From assembly GCF_933775445.1 (NCBI RefSeq), contig NC_065874.1, positions 17,937,001-18,001,000 on the forward strand: 64,000 nucleotides of DNA. The letters are read 5' to 3'. Position 1 is the first letter of the stretch; each line of letters opens with the position of its first letter. The notes under the pieces are model-generated. The model was not told the origin of the DNA, did no database searches, and was given only the letters and a program-made list of their open reading frames with translations. Of the stretch, positions 11,028-23,671 are shown one piece after another. This DNA is from Argentina anserina (lineage: Eukaryota > Streptophyta > Magnoliopsida > Rosales > Rosaceae). The position numbers and the translations under genes are program-made.

Positions 11028-13580
11028 TTGGTTATGACAGATATTCCACACAAGAGTTGGATGCAATACCATACAAGTGATACCAGATACCTTGACGGGA
11101 TACTTCTCTTTGTGAACTGGGCCCGTAAAAATAATAATGGAAATCCCTATTACATTTGCCCGTGCAGAGATTGTTGTAACCAGAAACCGGTGACAAAACA
11201 CTACTTGTACGCACACTTGTCTTGTAGGGGTATGATGAGCACTTATACTGTATGGACCCAACACGGTGAAGTTTCAAACAAAGCAAGCATGTGTGATCTC
11301 CGAAGACAATACATTCAGCAGAGAGCATCTTCTAGTGGTGATGTTGGTCCTCCATGAACCCAACTATAGACATTCTACATGATGGTTTCCCGTATTACGC
11401 CGGATATGATCCTTATGCAGTAGATGATCCGACTACCGATGGTGGCCCTACGTTCAATGATGTTGTAGATGATGATTATGAAAAGTATGACATGCTTTTA
11501 CAAGAAGCCTAGACCCCATTGTATGATGGCGGTACTGAGATAGTTTTGAGTGCTGTCTTAAAAGCAATGCAATTGAAAGTGGACAATGGATTGTCCGACA
11601 AAAGTATTACCGACATATGTACTTATATCAATGACTTGCTTCCTCTTGGACACATTTTTCCCCTTAGTATGAAAAGGATTAAAAAGATCTTGAAAGGTAT
11701 TGGTTTGGGTTATGAAACAATTGATGCATGTGAGTATAATTGTGTGTTGTTTTACAAAGATAATAAAAGTCTTGATTATTGTCACAAATGCCTAACTTCA
11801 ATATGGATGCCACAAGAAGAAGGTAGGAAGAACAATAAAATTGCTCAGAAAGTGATCTGTTACTTCCCTTTGACCAAAAGGTTGAAGCCCCTGTACATGG
11901 CGCCGCACACTTCAAAGGCTATGAGGTGGCATGGAGAGAGGTGTGTAGATGATGACTATCTCAAACACCCGGTAGATAGGGAGGCATGGCGACATTTTGA
12001 CAAATCATTTCCTGGTTTTTCCCACGATATTAGAAATGTGCATCTTCGACTTGAAACAGACGGTTTCAATCCTTTTGGAACAATGGGAACCTTGCATAGC
12101 ATGTGGCATGTTGTTGTGATGCCGTATAATTTGCCTCCATCAATGTGTATGAAGAAGGAATTTAATATGCTGACTTTGTTGATTCCAGGTCCAAAATTCC
12201 AGGAAAATGTCTTAGTGTGTTTATGGAGCCATTGATCGATGAGCTCATACAATTATTCACGCATGGAGTATGTACTTTTGATCGGCATGATGAATCTACT
12301 TTCATGATGAGAGCAACAGTGTTGTGGACAATCAGTGACTTTCCAGGTTTAGGAATGTTGGCAGGCTCATGTACCCATGGGTATAAGGCGTGTCCTATTT
12401 GTTTGGATGATGTCTGCTCAGAACATATATGTGGGAGGATAGTATATGAGGGTCACCGTAGATGGCTACCCGAAGATCACCATTGCCGATCCGCTGGCCA
12501 CAAATTTAATGGGTCCAATGAGTTTAGGCCAAGACCCCCTACTCTTTCTGGAGAGGAAATTTGGGCAAAAATAAACTCTCATGATTACTTTGTGCTTAGC
12601 TCGCACGAGGACTTTAAGGTCCTTTATAATCAAAGAAACAAAATATGTTGGACTCACATCTACGAGTTTTGGAGGTTGCCTTATTGGAGATTTATTATAG
12701 TGAGATACTGCCTAGATGTCATGCACATTGAGAAGAACGTGTGGGACACCATCATTGCAACCATTCTAGGTATTGAAGCAAAGTCAAAGGATGGTCTAAA
12801 AGCGAGAGCTGCTCTGAAAAAAAGAGGGGTACGAAGAAGTCAGTGGGAAAGAATCAGTGGAGAACTTCCTCCTGTATCATTCGCCATCAGGCCGGAACAC
12901 GGAGTTGAGATATTTGAATGGTTTCGTGATGTTAAGTATCCTCACGGTTATGCAGGAAGTTTGAGGAATAAGATCAAACTTCATGAGAAGAAGTTTCATG
13001 GTCTAAAGACCCATGACTGCCATATAATGCTCCCACGTCTTCTTCCAGTGGTTATACGACCATTCTTACCTGAAAACGTTGCCAGGCCTTTAGTAGCATT
13101 GTCAAGATGGTTTCAAAAATTATGTGCTAGAGAGTTGAAAAATGAGGAAATCCGACATATAAAAGATGAGATAGTCATTATTCTCTGTCAATTTGAGATG
13201 ATTTTTCCTCCTCATTTCTTTACCATCATGGTTCATCTCATGGTTCACCTTCCCAAACAAGTGTTGCTAACCGGTCCTGTACATTTTAACTGGATGTTCC
13301 CCATGGAAAGGTACAAAATTAATTTTTTCATTAACAATAGACATATAAAGCGTTTTAATTTCCTCTGAATTGACCTATGTATATTTTCTTTTACAGGAAA
13401 CTGGGGGACTATAAAAAATCAGTGAACAATATGCGTTATCCAGAAGGTTGTATCTCTGAGTGATGCATTGCACAAGAGTGTGTGACCTACTACAGTTTAT
13501 ACATGCGTACTATGGGATATCCAGAAGATGCAAACATCCCGAGTACACCACGTTTCAATCTTTCTGTTGATCTGAACTCG
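11028..13580 (+). pseudogene. TNP2-type CACTA transposase, frameshifted
   Basis: The first segment (11028-11357) is the transposase-associated N-terminal domain with its CPCxxC-type zinc-binding pattern (YICPCRDCC). The TNP2 transposase body follows in two frames (11519-12235 and 12217-13368); recognisable text includes PLGHIFPLSMKRIKKILKGI, LMTLLIPGPK-like and CLDVMHIEKNV. DUF4218-like sequence (FPMERY, then LGDYKKSVNNMRYPEG) straddles a probable intron at about 13.31-13.40 kb and runs to about 13.58 kb. Breaks: frame change near 11354, an in-frame TAG at about 11510, a 1-nt frameshift near 12198, and stops after 13460. The protein would have cut and rejoined CACTA ends; it cannot be made from this copy. 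Confidence 0.85.
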
Positions 13581-13886
13581 TGCAGCCGGATAAGCTTATA
13601 AGTCATAAAGAGATGGGGGAACAAGATATTGATGTGGCTCACTGGACTATTTTAGAAGAATGTGAAGAAGTATCTTACTATATCGACAAACATAAAGTCC
13701 AGTATGAGAAACTTATCCATTGAAGAGCGAGGCCGATCGTAAGAAGCATTTTCAACCATATTTCCTTAGATGGGTATGCATAAAAGCTTCTTCCTCTTAA
13801 TATAACTTAACTAGTACAATTCAACTTGCACTAATGTTTTCCAGGATTCCATCTTATAGATCGATGATCTTAGACGAAAGAAAGAC

Positions 13887-14480
13887 TTGTCCTACGATCC
13901 GGAGGTGCTCAAATTGGCTCAAAGACCGAAAGCACACCGTCTTTATGCAGCGTGTTATGTGAACGACATCAAGTTCATATCATGGCGTAAAGATCAATAC
14001 GTGAAGACCCAGAACAGTGGGGTGATGTATGAGATACTTAATGGTAAGTTCTATGGGATTGTTGAATATGTTGTCGAACTAATGTATACAAACTGCATGC
14101 CGGTTGTCTTGTTCAAGTGTAAATGGTTCAACACTGACCTTAACGAGGATGGGAGCACTAAGCTGGATCACTGTTTGTTATCAGTAGATACATCCACTAG
14201 TTGGTATGAGGATGACCCTTTTATTCTTGCAACACAAGCAAAACAAGTTTTCTACCCACACGACCAACTACATTGTGAAGGCTATGGGACACAAAATCTT
14301 ACTGCAATGGTCTGATTTCCACAACGGCCCCCATTTAGATAAAAACTACAGCTTGTTGTCTAGGGACATTGGTAGTTGTGTCAGGTCCAAGGTGCCGATG
14401 AAGAAGCATTCTTATTTTGATCTTGATGATGTAGACAAGGATATAGTGCATAATTTCCTGCATGTAAGTGATTTTTCCAC
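13887..14480 (+). pseudogene. DUF4216-like C-terminal part of CACTA transposase
   Basis: Open frame 13887-14315 carries the DUF4216 pattern found downstream of TNP2 domains: QNSGVM, then FYGIVEYVVELMY, then VLFKCKW(F), then DDPFILATQAKQVFY. A frame change at about 14290 leads into a further short coding stretch to about 14463, where a donor-like GTAAGT occurs. Order and strand match the TNP2 relic upstream, so this is the same gene. Confidence 0.75.
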
Positions 14481-14554
14481 AACTGTGATTTTTTTTTTCT
14501 GTGTTTCGGTATAAAACATTAGTGAGTACTAATGTTTAGTGATGATGTTTTGTA

Positions 14555-14765
14555 GACCAACTATGTTGTATTGGAATCATACTTATGTTGGAGTGTATAG
14601 ACTCTGAGGCTAGACGACGATTCAGAGATTGGAAGCATGACTGCCGACAACACTTTATGGCCAGCTAGAAGTTCTATTTGGAGAAAGGACCTGATGTTGT
14701 TCCCCTTGAGTTTTTGCATCGGCCGGAGTAGTGGCAGTGGTTGGTAAAACAATGGCAAGATAAAT
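14555..14765 (+). pseudogene. Plant Ptta/En/Spm transposase-like fragment
   Basis: Translated in one plus frame this stretch shows an RRxFRDWKHDCRQHF block and a RPE-x-WQWLVKQW block. These resemble the plant transposase (Ptta/En/Spm) domain, whose members have a basic helix followed by a W-x-W motif. In-frame stops interrupt it. It may be an exon of a second CACTA gene or the tail of the first. Confidence 0.5.
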
Positions 14766-14860
14766 ATTATATTGTAAATCATCTCACCTTATTGCTTTAA
14801 ATTGTTCTATATTGTAAATCAACTATATTTTTCCTTATTTTGAGGCCGTGTGTGAGCGCC

Positions 14861-15859
14861 TAGGAAGCACTACGGAACCGCAATGGAAACGCGTTTCCAG
14901 AAAAATGTGTTTTAGAAACGCGAGTTTCCAAAATGAAAATGCGAGTTTCCGATAAAATAAGGTTTTTTATGTTTTTTTTTTAAAATGAAGTGGTAGACCT
15001 ACCTTTGTCGAGTCAAATGACTTATTTAGACATATTTTCGACCTCCTGCTGAGTCGCCAACCCTCCCTCCCTTTTGTTCATACTTATCTCTCATTATATT
15101 TGTGTTATTTCAAATGTAGATCACTAAGTTATTTAAGTTATTTGAAATTTGTTATTATGTTTCTTCACTAGTTATCTCATAATGCCCGTTATCGTAACAA
15201 TTGGCTCACAGCCGTCCAACTTTGAGATATTGTCACCTGCGCTGAAATTTCATCATGATCAGGTCCTTGGGAGAAGGATGGGTCTTAGGTGGTATAATCC
15301 ACCGTACCAAAGGTTTGGTCTTTGTGAATAGCTGTAATGTTGTGTGATCACAGTGGGTATAATATAAGGTGTCCGTGTTTCTAAGGCCATAGTACTAAAA
15401 GAAACATGGTAATTGCAAGTATATATACATTGTTGTTATTGGTGAAGTTGAACTCGCTAAGACTGCTCGGATTTGAGAAGAGGGCATCAACGAGCAGGAG
15501 AATGGAAATGAGGAAGATGGCTTGTATCCAAGGGACGAGTATCTTGGACCGATACGTGAAAAATAAAGAAATCATTTAGATTGCCAGAAGCGCTCTTTGT
15601 TTTTCTCTTAAATGCGTACACGATTGTTCTCTTAAACTCGTCCATGGCTTTTTTGAAGGAGACCACTTGGTTTATAAAAAAAAAGATCCAAGGTCAGAAT
15701 ATCCATTACATTTCCCTCCGTTACCATTTTCAGATTGATAAGAAGTTGTGAGCATACTCACAACGATACATAACATAGGTCTACTCATTCTACATGATAC
15801 ACAACTTATTCATCCTACAATCACAACAAAATAATTGCCGGACATTATTTAAAAAACTA
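14861..15859. other. Unassigned, repeat-like
   Basis: No gene. It begins with short repeats of GAAACGCG(A/T)(G/T)TTTCC (14.88-14.96 kb). The ends at about 14860 (CTAGGAAGCACTACGGA) and 15370-15388 (reverse complement of CTTAGAAACACGGACACC) loosely resemble the TIR of the Mutator-like MITE at 52.98 kb, but no target-site duplication is seen. Confidence 0.3.
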
Positions 15860-16640
15860 AAGATTCTAATAAGCCCCGACACTTAAGCTGAGCCCAGACC
15901 CAGGCCCAAAAGCTCAGACCTGACCCTGAGAATAGGCTTGGGACTTTAGATCCGAGAACCGTTTAGAACCGTCTGAACCTCACCAAAATGGTCGATTCAA
16001 TTCGATTCTAAAAAAAATAAATTACTAATCCTAGAGGAACCACACCGAAATAACCAATTCGATTTGATTATGGTTCTTTTTTTTAAATGATTTTGGAACC
16101 GTTAGAACCGAATATTCACAGCTATATAAGAAAAACCCCTAAATTTTTGTCGCCGCATCTCTCATAACTCTATTTTCATTACTTCTTAGACTCTTACTAA
16201 TCACTATATAAACTAAAAAAAATCATATTTTCTTTGCCTTACATCCTGACTTCCTCTATTATTTTGTTACTCCCTATAATCCAAATTATCCTAGGTTTGC
16301 AGTCTCTATCTCTCAATTCTTTTTGAAATAATTGAGTATGTTAATTGTTGATCATTAGGTAATTGTACTAAAGAGATTGTTAACGTTCTTTATTTTCATT
16401 TTGAAGTTGATATTTTATATAGTTATTATTTAAGGCTTGGAGATAAATATATATATATATCTCAGTAAACTTTTGAAACCGTAAAAACTCGAAAACCGAC
16501 TCGATATTTGCGATTTGATTCAATTCTGGTTCCGAAAGAAAATGGTGCTAAATTCAGACCGTTTTTTCTTTTTCGATTCTGATTCCGGTTCTTTAAAAAA
16601 ACCAGTATTTTAGTACCAGACCGGCCTCCACCACCCTTCC
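15860..16640. repeat. Inverted GGAACCG-rich non-autonomous element, unclassified
   Basis: Both ends are rich in GGTTC/GAACCG text in opposite orientation (AACCGTTTAGAACCGTCTGAACC on the left, TTCCGGTTCTTT...ACCAGTATTTTAGTACCAGACCGG on the right) around an AT-rich centre with an AT run near 16448. This is the appearance of an old non-autonomous DNA element. Ends and class are uncertain. Confidence 0.35.
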
Positions 16641-17736
16641 GACAAGAACTCTAGTTCCCACCTCACATGCATCTGACAAGATCCAATCAGATCTAGGTCG
16701 CAGCCTCATCAGAGAGGTTCGCCGTCCATGAACCCCTACAGGAAAAAAGAGGTCCTTAAGTCGGAACCCCTCGCCGAAAACACGAACATGGGGGTTCATC
16801 AGAAGCCTCATGTCACCATCACAATCGCTCTGCCAAGGAAAAACACAGCCGCTGCCCATTGAGATCTAGATCTCGAGAACCGAGATCGCTATGAGAAGAA
16901 CATAGCTCTCCCACGCTCTTCTCCGTAATATTTTATAAGCCTGTTTTAGACTTTTAGTGCACGTGGGTACCCTCACTATTGTGTACCTCACTAATTGTTA
17001 ATCATGAGGAGAACTCATAAGAGTAGCCTTAACCTCTTGTACTGCGTTTGGTGCTGTCAACCTTACCAGCTTCAACAATCTGCATTTTCTTATGCACATG
17101 CTCAACTCTGTTATCACCTTGCTACCCAAAAATTCACAGCCCCAATATCTTTCACAATCTCAAACCTCTCAGAGAAAATTTTTCATCCAAACATATTTCT
17201 CCATTTCAACTCCACCATTATGTTTGACTTCATTCCATCTCCTCATATTCCCGTTCTAAAACCACAACAGTAAGCCTAGACAACCAGAACTTTAACATCA
17301 AACCAACTTCACAATTGCATAAATAAGAACATAATAGCAACATCTCCGCTCATCCTTCACAATTTTCATTGATCAACAAAGAGGCAATTTTGAATCTTCT
17401 ACAACAAATTTAAATTAACTCTATTAATCATGCCAAACATTTAACTATTTCAACCATAACCATTACCACAATCAATTACCCTACATGACAGTCATCCACT
17501 GGCCAAAAACCCCAGATTCTCTACAAATCCACCATACTCAAAATTACGTATAGAATTATAAAGAGCTCATCAAATAGACAAATTTTGATACCTTAGGCCG
17601 AATCAAAGGTCGACGGGAAGTGTGAGAACTCGTCTACAACACAGAACCCCAAAACCCAAAAGTCAATTTCTCTCTCTTTCCAAATTTGGAGTCTCTGTTG
17701 CTGCTATTGGAAGTTGAGACTGAGAGTTTAGTTTGT

Positions 17737-17788
<52 letters not shown>

Positions 17789-17894
17789 CCTTAGATCAGG
17801 GACAACAAAAGTTGTACTCACGTTAACACCCGTTAGGGAGGAGGACGGCCTTATCTAAAGACATTTAATATAATAGCCATCAGTCCCAAACATA
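16641..17894. other. Intergenic with GA microsatellite
   Basis: No gene recognised. A (GA)n run occupies 17741-17784. The short frames around 16.6-17.27 kb lack motifs. Confidence 0.45.
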
Positions 17895-17899
17895 GTATT

Positions 17900-20096
17900 T
17901 GTAATACCCCGAATTTTCGGGTTTAAGTCGTAAAATCCTTATGGATTATTAAACTTGCAAATTGATTAAAATCACATTTTTTCGTTTCTCGTCGATGTCA
18001 AACGAAATGAAACCGACTTAAGAAATTTAAATTGAAAAACCGTTCTGTTTTTTGAGACTCAAGAGTCGATTTTTATTCCGTCGCTCGTCTCCGAAAACGT
18101 CCTTCATGGAAGTTGTATAGATCATCGATACGAGTTCGTGGACACGTCACGCACCCTAATCGGATGTCCTAAACTTTCCAAAAAAATAAAAACTCTCTCC
18201 AGTTTCTCTCTCCTCTCCCCCGATTCTCTCTCTCGTCGCCGCTCCCTCTGTCCGACGATCTCCCTCCTCCGGCCACCGTGCACGACACCGCCGGTGTCGT
18301 TGGGACCACATTGTCAAACCTTGACGATCTATGGCACCGACGAACCACCCCGCGTCGTGACGCGGCGCCACCGAGCAAGGATAGTCGCTGCATCAACGAA
18401 CATTTGCTCCGGGTCACGACTGCAAGTCTTCTCACTTCCTACTCAACACAATTCCACCGGCAGTAAGACTCGAATTGAGCTACAGTTGCTCCGATCTTCA
18501 AATCTCAATTCGGGATCTTGCGGCGGCGATTCTAGCGGTTTCCGGCCGACATAGGGCAAATTGAAGGTATGATTGTGATCTCCTCCTCATGCTCTCCATC
18601 TTTGATGTTGAATGTTTGTTGATTTAGTGAGTTTTGGTCGGAGGTGGTGGTGGAATGCGTGCCGCCGTCTGTGGCGGCGCGTGGGAGTAGCAGACTGTGG
18701 CAGGGGACCGGTTAATGATCGTGGACGGTGTAGGGAGTGAAATGTTGGAGTTTAGAGGGTTGCGTGTGAGGTCACGCGCGCCGGTTTTGGCGGCGTGTGA
18801 GCCCCACGCGCGTGAACATTTATTTCGTGAACAGTGTTTCATTAACAGTAAATTGTAAATTGTGACCATTGTTTCATGAACAGTAAATTGTGAACAGTGT
18901 TTTAACGATAATGAGTCACCGTCGGTATCATTTTTCTAAGCAGTTTATCATGCTATTAGGTGACCGAGGAAACGAGTGAGGCAATTACTTTCAGTGTCGT
19001 GGAAGTTGCACGCAGGAAAATAAAGTGAGTAAATCTCACTATGACGAGTCTACCCTTGGCAGTGACTCATATTTACGATTTATTAAAAAAATTGAACTAT
19101 GACATGTATATAATATAGTGGGTTGTGTATGTGTATAAAAATGGTAAATACGATACATATATATTGGTTGTTATATTATATATATGTTACGTTTTTATTT
19201 CCAAAAGAGTTTGTATTGTGGCAACTATGTTATATTGTTGATCAAGAGTCGCTTAGTTGTTGTACAATAAACATGCGTTGATTGTTATATTGTATGTGGT
19301 TTTAACATGGAGTCTTGTTAAAACGTTTTTTATCTGTCTTCGGACGTGTTGGCAGTAATCGGAACCAAACCTTGGTCGGGTGTTGTTTACGATTCAGTTA
19401 GAGCTCTAGTAGGTCTGCCGGTGTACTGCATGAGGGGTAACAAATGGGTTGCCTGGGTCTCATGAGTACCCATGTTTTTGTGTTATATTGGGTAACAGAT
19501 GGGTTGCCCAGTATTTGTCGGCGTATTGCATGAGGGGTAACAGACATGTGGGTCTCATGAGTACTCGTATTTTAAATGTAATTTGGGTGAACGGATGGGT
19601 TGCCTAATGTCTCATGAGTACACATATGTTCAGACATTATTGGACGACCAGATGGGTCATCTAGTGTCTTATGAGTGTATTTATCTTTAAAAGTTATTAA
19701 CATTTTCTTTTGTATGTGATGTTTGTTATACTGTTGGTTTAATCATACGAGCTGCAAAGCTTACCGGGTTTGTGTTTTCAATTTCGGTGCACCTATTCGA
19801 TGGTGTAGGGAGTAGTTCTGCAAGTGTGGATTAGCAGAATCAGAGGGCTTACTTTGAAGATTTTCGAAGTTGATTTCTCCTATTTGTGGTGAGGATTGAG
19901 AAAATTTTATATTTCCATTTGTTATAATACTTGAATTATAAACTGGTTATGTATTAATCAAGTCAACTGAGTCATACTATGAACTCAGTTTCGATACACT
20001 GTTACTATAAGATGATTTCAACATATTTGAAATTGTTTTAGAGTTTTTATGGCTACAATTTCGAGTTTTATCATTCGAAATTTCGGAGTTGTGAAA
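17900..20096 (+). mobile_element. Solo LTR of a chromovirus-like Gypsy element (copy A), 5-bp TSD
   Basis: It begins TGTAATACCCCGAATTTTCG and ends ATTTCGGAGTTGTGAAA. It is flanked by an exact 5-bp duplication GTATT (17895-17899 and 20097-20101). There is no internal retroelement sequence, so this is a solo LTR of 2197 bp. Inside are four drifting copies of a unit built on GGGTAACAGATGGGTTGCC...CTCATGAGTAC (about 19.43-19.68 kb). The same layout recurs in copy B at 22-23.7 kb and more distantly in the LTRs at 48-50.7 kb and 63.76 kb, which fits a Tekay/Del chromovirus family. Confidence 0.85.
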
Positions 20097-20101
20097 GTAT
20101 T

Positions 20102-21092
20102 AGGTAGTTTATATTTCTTATCTAGTTTAGTGCGGGTTAGTTTGGCTAAACAAACGTGCACTTAGTGCTTATCTTTCAAACAAAATAGTAAACTCGTCCA
20201 TGGCTGAGAGAGGTAAAAGCAAAAAAAGAAAGTGTAGAGGGGTCTCCAGCTACAATTAAGGTGTTGATGTTGGAAGCACGAACCAGGGGACAAATTATAT
20301 TGGAGGTCATGAGAAATTTATTTTCTCTTCTACATACACAAGTTCAACATATTGGGTTCATATCTCTTTATTGAGAAACTTATTATGATTTTTGTAAGAA
20401 CATTTATGGACTTATCATATGTTTATTTGAGTGAACAACAATCGATAATTGATTTAGACTATATAATAAGAATATAGAAAAGAACTCAATTCTAGTAACC
20501 TAATCAATTTGTATATCTATTAATATGGGATATAAATCTATTTGCTTGATTATTAATTTAATACAAGTTACAATATCATTAGGATTCTTAAAAGTGAAGT
20601 TATGTCTAATTGAACTTCCTTTATGGGAGGGGTTCAAGGCAAAACTTAACTCATATATAAGAATGTATAAGTCCCTGCAACCTCTACAATATAGAGCATA
20701 ATTAGTTCTTACCCCATTCATAAGAAGCTCAAAACCTTAGAGGATTGTAGAAGACTTATGCATGAGACGACTTCACGACTTCTTCAGTGAATTATACAGG
20801 TACTATGTATTAGTCCTAATTCCTTAATCAACATGCAAATACAATCGTGTCTATACTCTTGTGAATGATGTTGAGTATCAAATTTTTTCAATTCTTTCTG
20901 GTAGCACGAGTATTGACGGTATCGATTGAATACCGAAAGGACCTTGCCAGAGAAAAGAAAAGGAAATAAGAAAATGAGTAATTAATTAATTAATTAATTA
21001 ATTTTCCTAATTATTAGGCGGTTTTGAGTCAGCTCTCATGCTGATATAGTGATATGCATATTTACCAGTTAATGTTATATATATATATATAT
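20102..21092. other. Intergenic, no gene seen
   Basis: AT-rich DNA between solo LTR A and the hairpin MITE, with a TTAA microsatellite at about 20983-21003. No coding potential. Confidence 0.5.
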
Positions 21093-21492
21093 AGTCCCTA
21101 TCCAGAGTGAAGGTTCACTCTGAAGTTTCAAAGTGAAGTTCCAATTTTGACACACTTTTCGGTCAAATTTTTTCACCATAAGTGATTCAATATTTAGATA
21201 TGCTATTCAAGATCATTTCTATAAAGTTTCATCCAATTTGACAATGATTTGAGCTTTCAAAATTGAGATTTACACGAACGGTTCACGTTGAACAGTTTTA
21301 ATTCATTCATTGATTTAATCTAATTTCAATACCTTAATGATGTCCGAATTAGATGAAATTTTGTAGAGATGATCTTGAATAGCATACTTAAATATTGAAT
21401 CACTTATGGTGAAAACATTTGACCGAAAAGTGTGTCAAAATTGGAACTTCACTCTGAAACTTCAGAGTGAACCTTCACTCTGGATAGGGACT
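21093..21492. mobile_element. 400-bp hairpin MITE flanked by TA repeats
   Basis: It begins AGTCCCTATCCAGAGTGAAG and ends with the reverse complement CTTCACTCTGGATAGGGACT. The arms (about 170-190 bp each) are nearly perfect reverse complements, so the element folds into one long hairpin. It is inserted in a TA repeat, consistent with a TA target. It has no coding capacity. The centre contains GAACGGTTCA and the right arm GAAATTTTGTAGAGATGATCT, both shared with the MITE at 44.3 kb. Confidence 0.8.
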
Positions 21493-21997
21493 GTATATAT
21501 ATATATATATGTATGCTTCTAAAATTGGGGGAGTTTCTTTATATTTCTCCAAGCTTCTATATAAGGGAATATCATACGTTTTCATTTATAGAGAAACTTA
21601 CTATTTTTAAATCGAGACTCAATAAGTACAACATGTAGTTTATCCAAACAAAGAACCATACTCAATTACTCATTTCACCATGCTCCCATATAAGGATATT
21701 TTTAATTCGAGAGCCTATTCTATACAAGGGCCGTGTATGTGCGTGGCTAATCCTAGCTCTTGATTTCAATATGTGGAGTGAAATTTTGATCGTTTGAGAT
21801 CAAACTCTATTTCAGCATAAAGGTGGCGAGTGAGGTTGTCATTCAGATTCAAAGATTCATTCATCGGCCACAGTAAGTTCTCATCAAACCTCAAACTGAG
21901 ATTAATCCTATTTCTGGTACCCATATATCCTAAAAAAATAAAAAATTTCGATCATATACGGTATTGATAGGGGTGCGGCAACATGCAAGATAGTCTG

Positions 21998-23273
21998 TGT
22001 CACAGCCCCGAAATTTCGAGTGATAAAACTCGAAATTAAAGCCATGAAAAAACTCTAGAACAATCTCAAATATATTGAAATCATCTTATGGTCACAGTGT
22101 ATCGAAATTGAGTTTAAAGTACGACTCAATTGATTTGATTATTACAAAACTAGTATATAATTCAAGTATTATAACAATGGGACTGTAACATCCTCTCAAT
22201 CCTCACCACAAAGAGAATAAATAAACTTCGACACTCTTCAGAGAAAGCCCTCCAATTCTGGTAATCCGCATCTACAAAACTATCCCTTACACCATCGAAT
22301 AGGTGCACCGGGATTATAAACACAAACTCAGTAAGCTTTACAGCTCGTATGAGTAAACCAATAGTATAACGCACATTGCATACTAAATAAAATACTAATG
22401 GCATTTAAAAATAAATGTACTCATAAAACATTAGACGGCTCATCTGGTTCATGACACATTGGGCAACCCATCTGTATACCCAATTACATTTAAAATACGG
22501 GTACTCATGACACCCAGGAACTCATACGTTACCCCTCATGCAATACGCCGACTGATAATGGGCAACCCATCTGGTACCCAATATCACGCAAAAATATGTG
22601 TACTCATGAACAAAAGGCAACCAATATGTTACCCCTCATGCAGTACACCAACAAACAGACTAGAGCTCTAACTGAATCATAACAGACACCCGACCAAAGC
22701 TTGATTCTGATTACTGCAAACACGTCTGAAGACAGAAAAATGTTTTCACAAGACTCAATGTTAAAACCACGTACAATAACAATCCACACATGTTATTGTA
22801 CAACAACCAAGCGACTTTTGCTCAAATAAAATAAATATAGTTGTCACAGTACAAACGCAATTGGAAATAAAAACGGGTGGTGCGTGGGGCTCACGCGCCA
22901 CCCTCCGGCAACCGCGCGTGGTGCTCACGCGCCACCTCAAAATGCGTGCGTGGCTTGCCACACCCAAAATTCCCTCCTTTCCTCTCCTCATCCCTTCCAC
23001 AGCACGAGCTCCCCCTCCTCCTCCTCCTCCGAAACTCCTCAAACCACAATACAATCAATACCAACAATATACATCACACAATTAGGGACACTTTCGTACC
23101 TATTTTGGACCCTAGAATCGCCGAGAAGTCGCCGGAGGAGCTCGAGATGCTGACGGGGTTGATTTCACAGAGGATGCAATGGTAGCACCGGAGGTGAGGA
23201 TTGGTGAAGGTAAGCTAACCCCGTGCTCTGGTGTCGCCGGAGGTGAAGCTGGGAGAGAGAGAGAGAGAGAGAC

Positions 23274-23313
<40 letters not shown>

Positions 23314-23671
23314 CATTTTTAGAAACTAGGGTTTCCCAAAAACCTCATTTTATACATTTTCCAAATTCGGAAACCAACTTCCGTCGATCATAACTTTCAC
23401 ATACGACGTCCTATTAAGGTGCATGATGTGTCCACGAACTCGTATCGATGAGTTCTAGAACTTTCGTCAATGATGTTTTCGGAGACGAGTGACGAAATAA
23501 AAGTCGGCCCTCGAGTCATAGAAAACATAACGTTTTTAATTTAAATTTCCGAAATCGTTTCGTTTCATTTGACATCGATGAGAAAACGAAAAATGCGATT
23601 TTATTCAATTTCCAAATTAAATAACCTACAAGAATTTATACGAAACAAACCCAAAAATTCGGGATATTACA
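21998..23671 (-). mobile_element. Chromovirus-like LTR (copy B), inverted relative to copy A
   Basis: On the minus strand it starts TGTAATATCCCGAATTTTTG and ends ATTTCGGGGCTGTGACA. It aligns with copy A along its length at roughly three-quarters identity by eye, including the internal GGGTAAC/GGGTTGCC repeats (about 22.43-22.65 kb). At 1674 bp it is shorter than copy A. Flanks GTCTG and ATCTT do not form a clean duplication, so it may be old or rearranged. A GA microsatellite lies at 23252-23309. Confidence 0.75.
23252..23309 (+). repeat. GA microsatellite
   Basis: Run of GA dinucleotides with two CA interruptions, inside LTR copy B. Confidence 0.9.

Larger units (their letters stand above)
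9448..14860 (+). mobile_element. Degenerate CACTA (En/Spm) DNA transposon
   Basis: A cluster of subterminal repeats (9.50-9.70 kb) is followed by transposase relics in CACTA order on the plus strand: transposase-associated domain, TNP2 transposase, DUF4218-like, DUF4216-like and a Ptta/En/Spm-like segment. The left end may be CACTATGCCG at 9448, but the expected inverse terminus with a 3-bp duplication was not found, so the right boundary is a guess. Several frameshifts and stops make it non-functional. Confidence 0.75.

Noticed and set aside
14860..15388. Possible second Mutator-like MITE with CTAGGAAGCAC / GTGTTTCTAAGG ends
   Set aside because: Ends resemble the 52.98-kb TIR only loosely and the flanks show no 9-bp duplication.
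15375..15392. Candidate right terminus of the CACTA element (GGCCATAGTA)
   Set aside because: Not an exact inverse of CACTATGCCG, and no 3-bp duplication matches ACC at 9445-9447.
16593..16859. Minus-strand frame of 88 codons
   Set aside because: No recognised motif, lies at the edge of a repeat-like block, no promoter or homologous context.
18138..18554. Plus-strand frame of 138 codons and two overlapping minus frames
   Set aside because: All lie inside solo LTR copy A; the open frames reflect its GC-rich stretch, not a gene.
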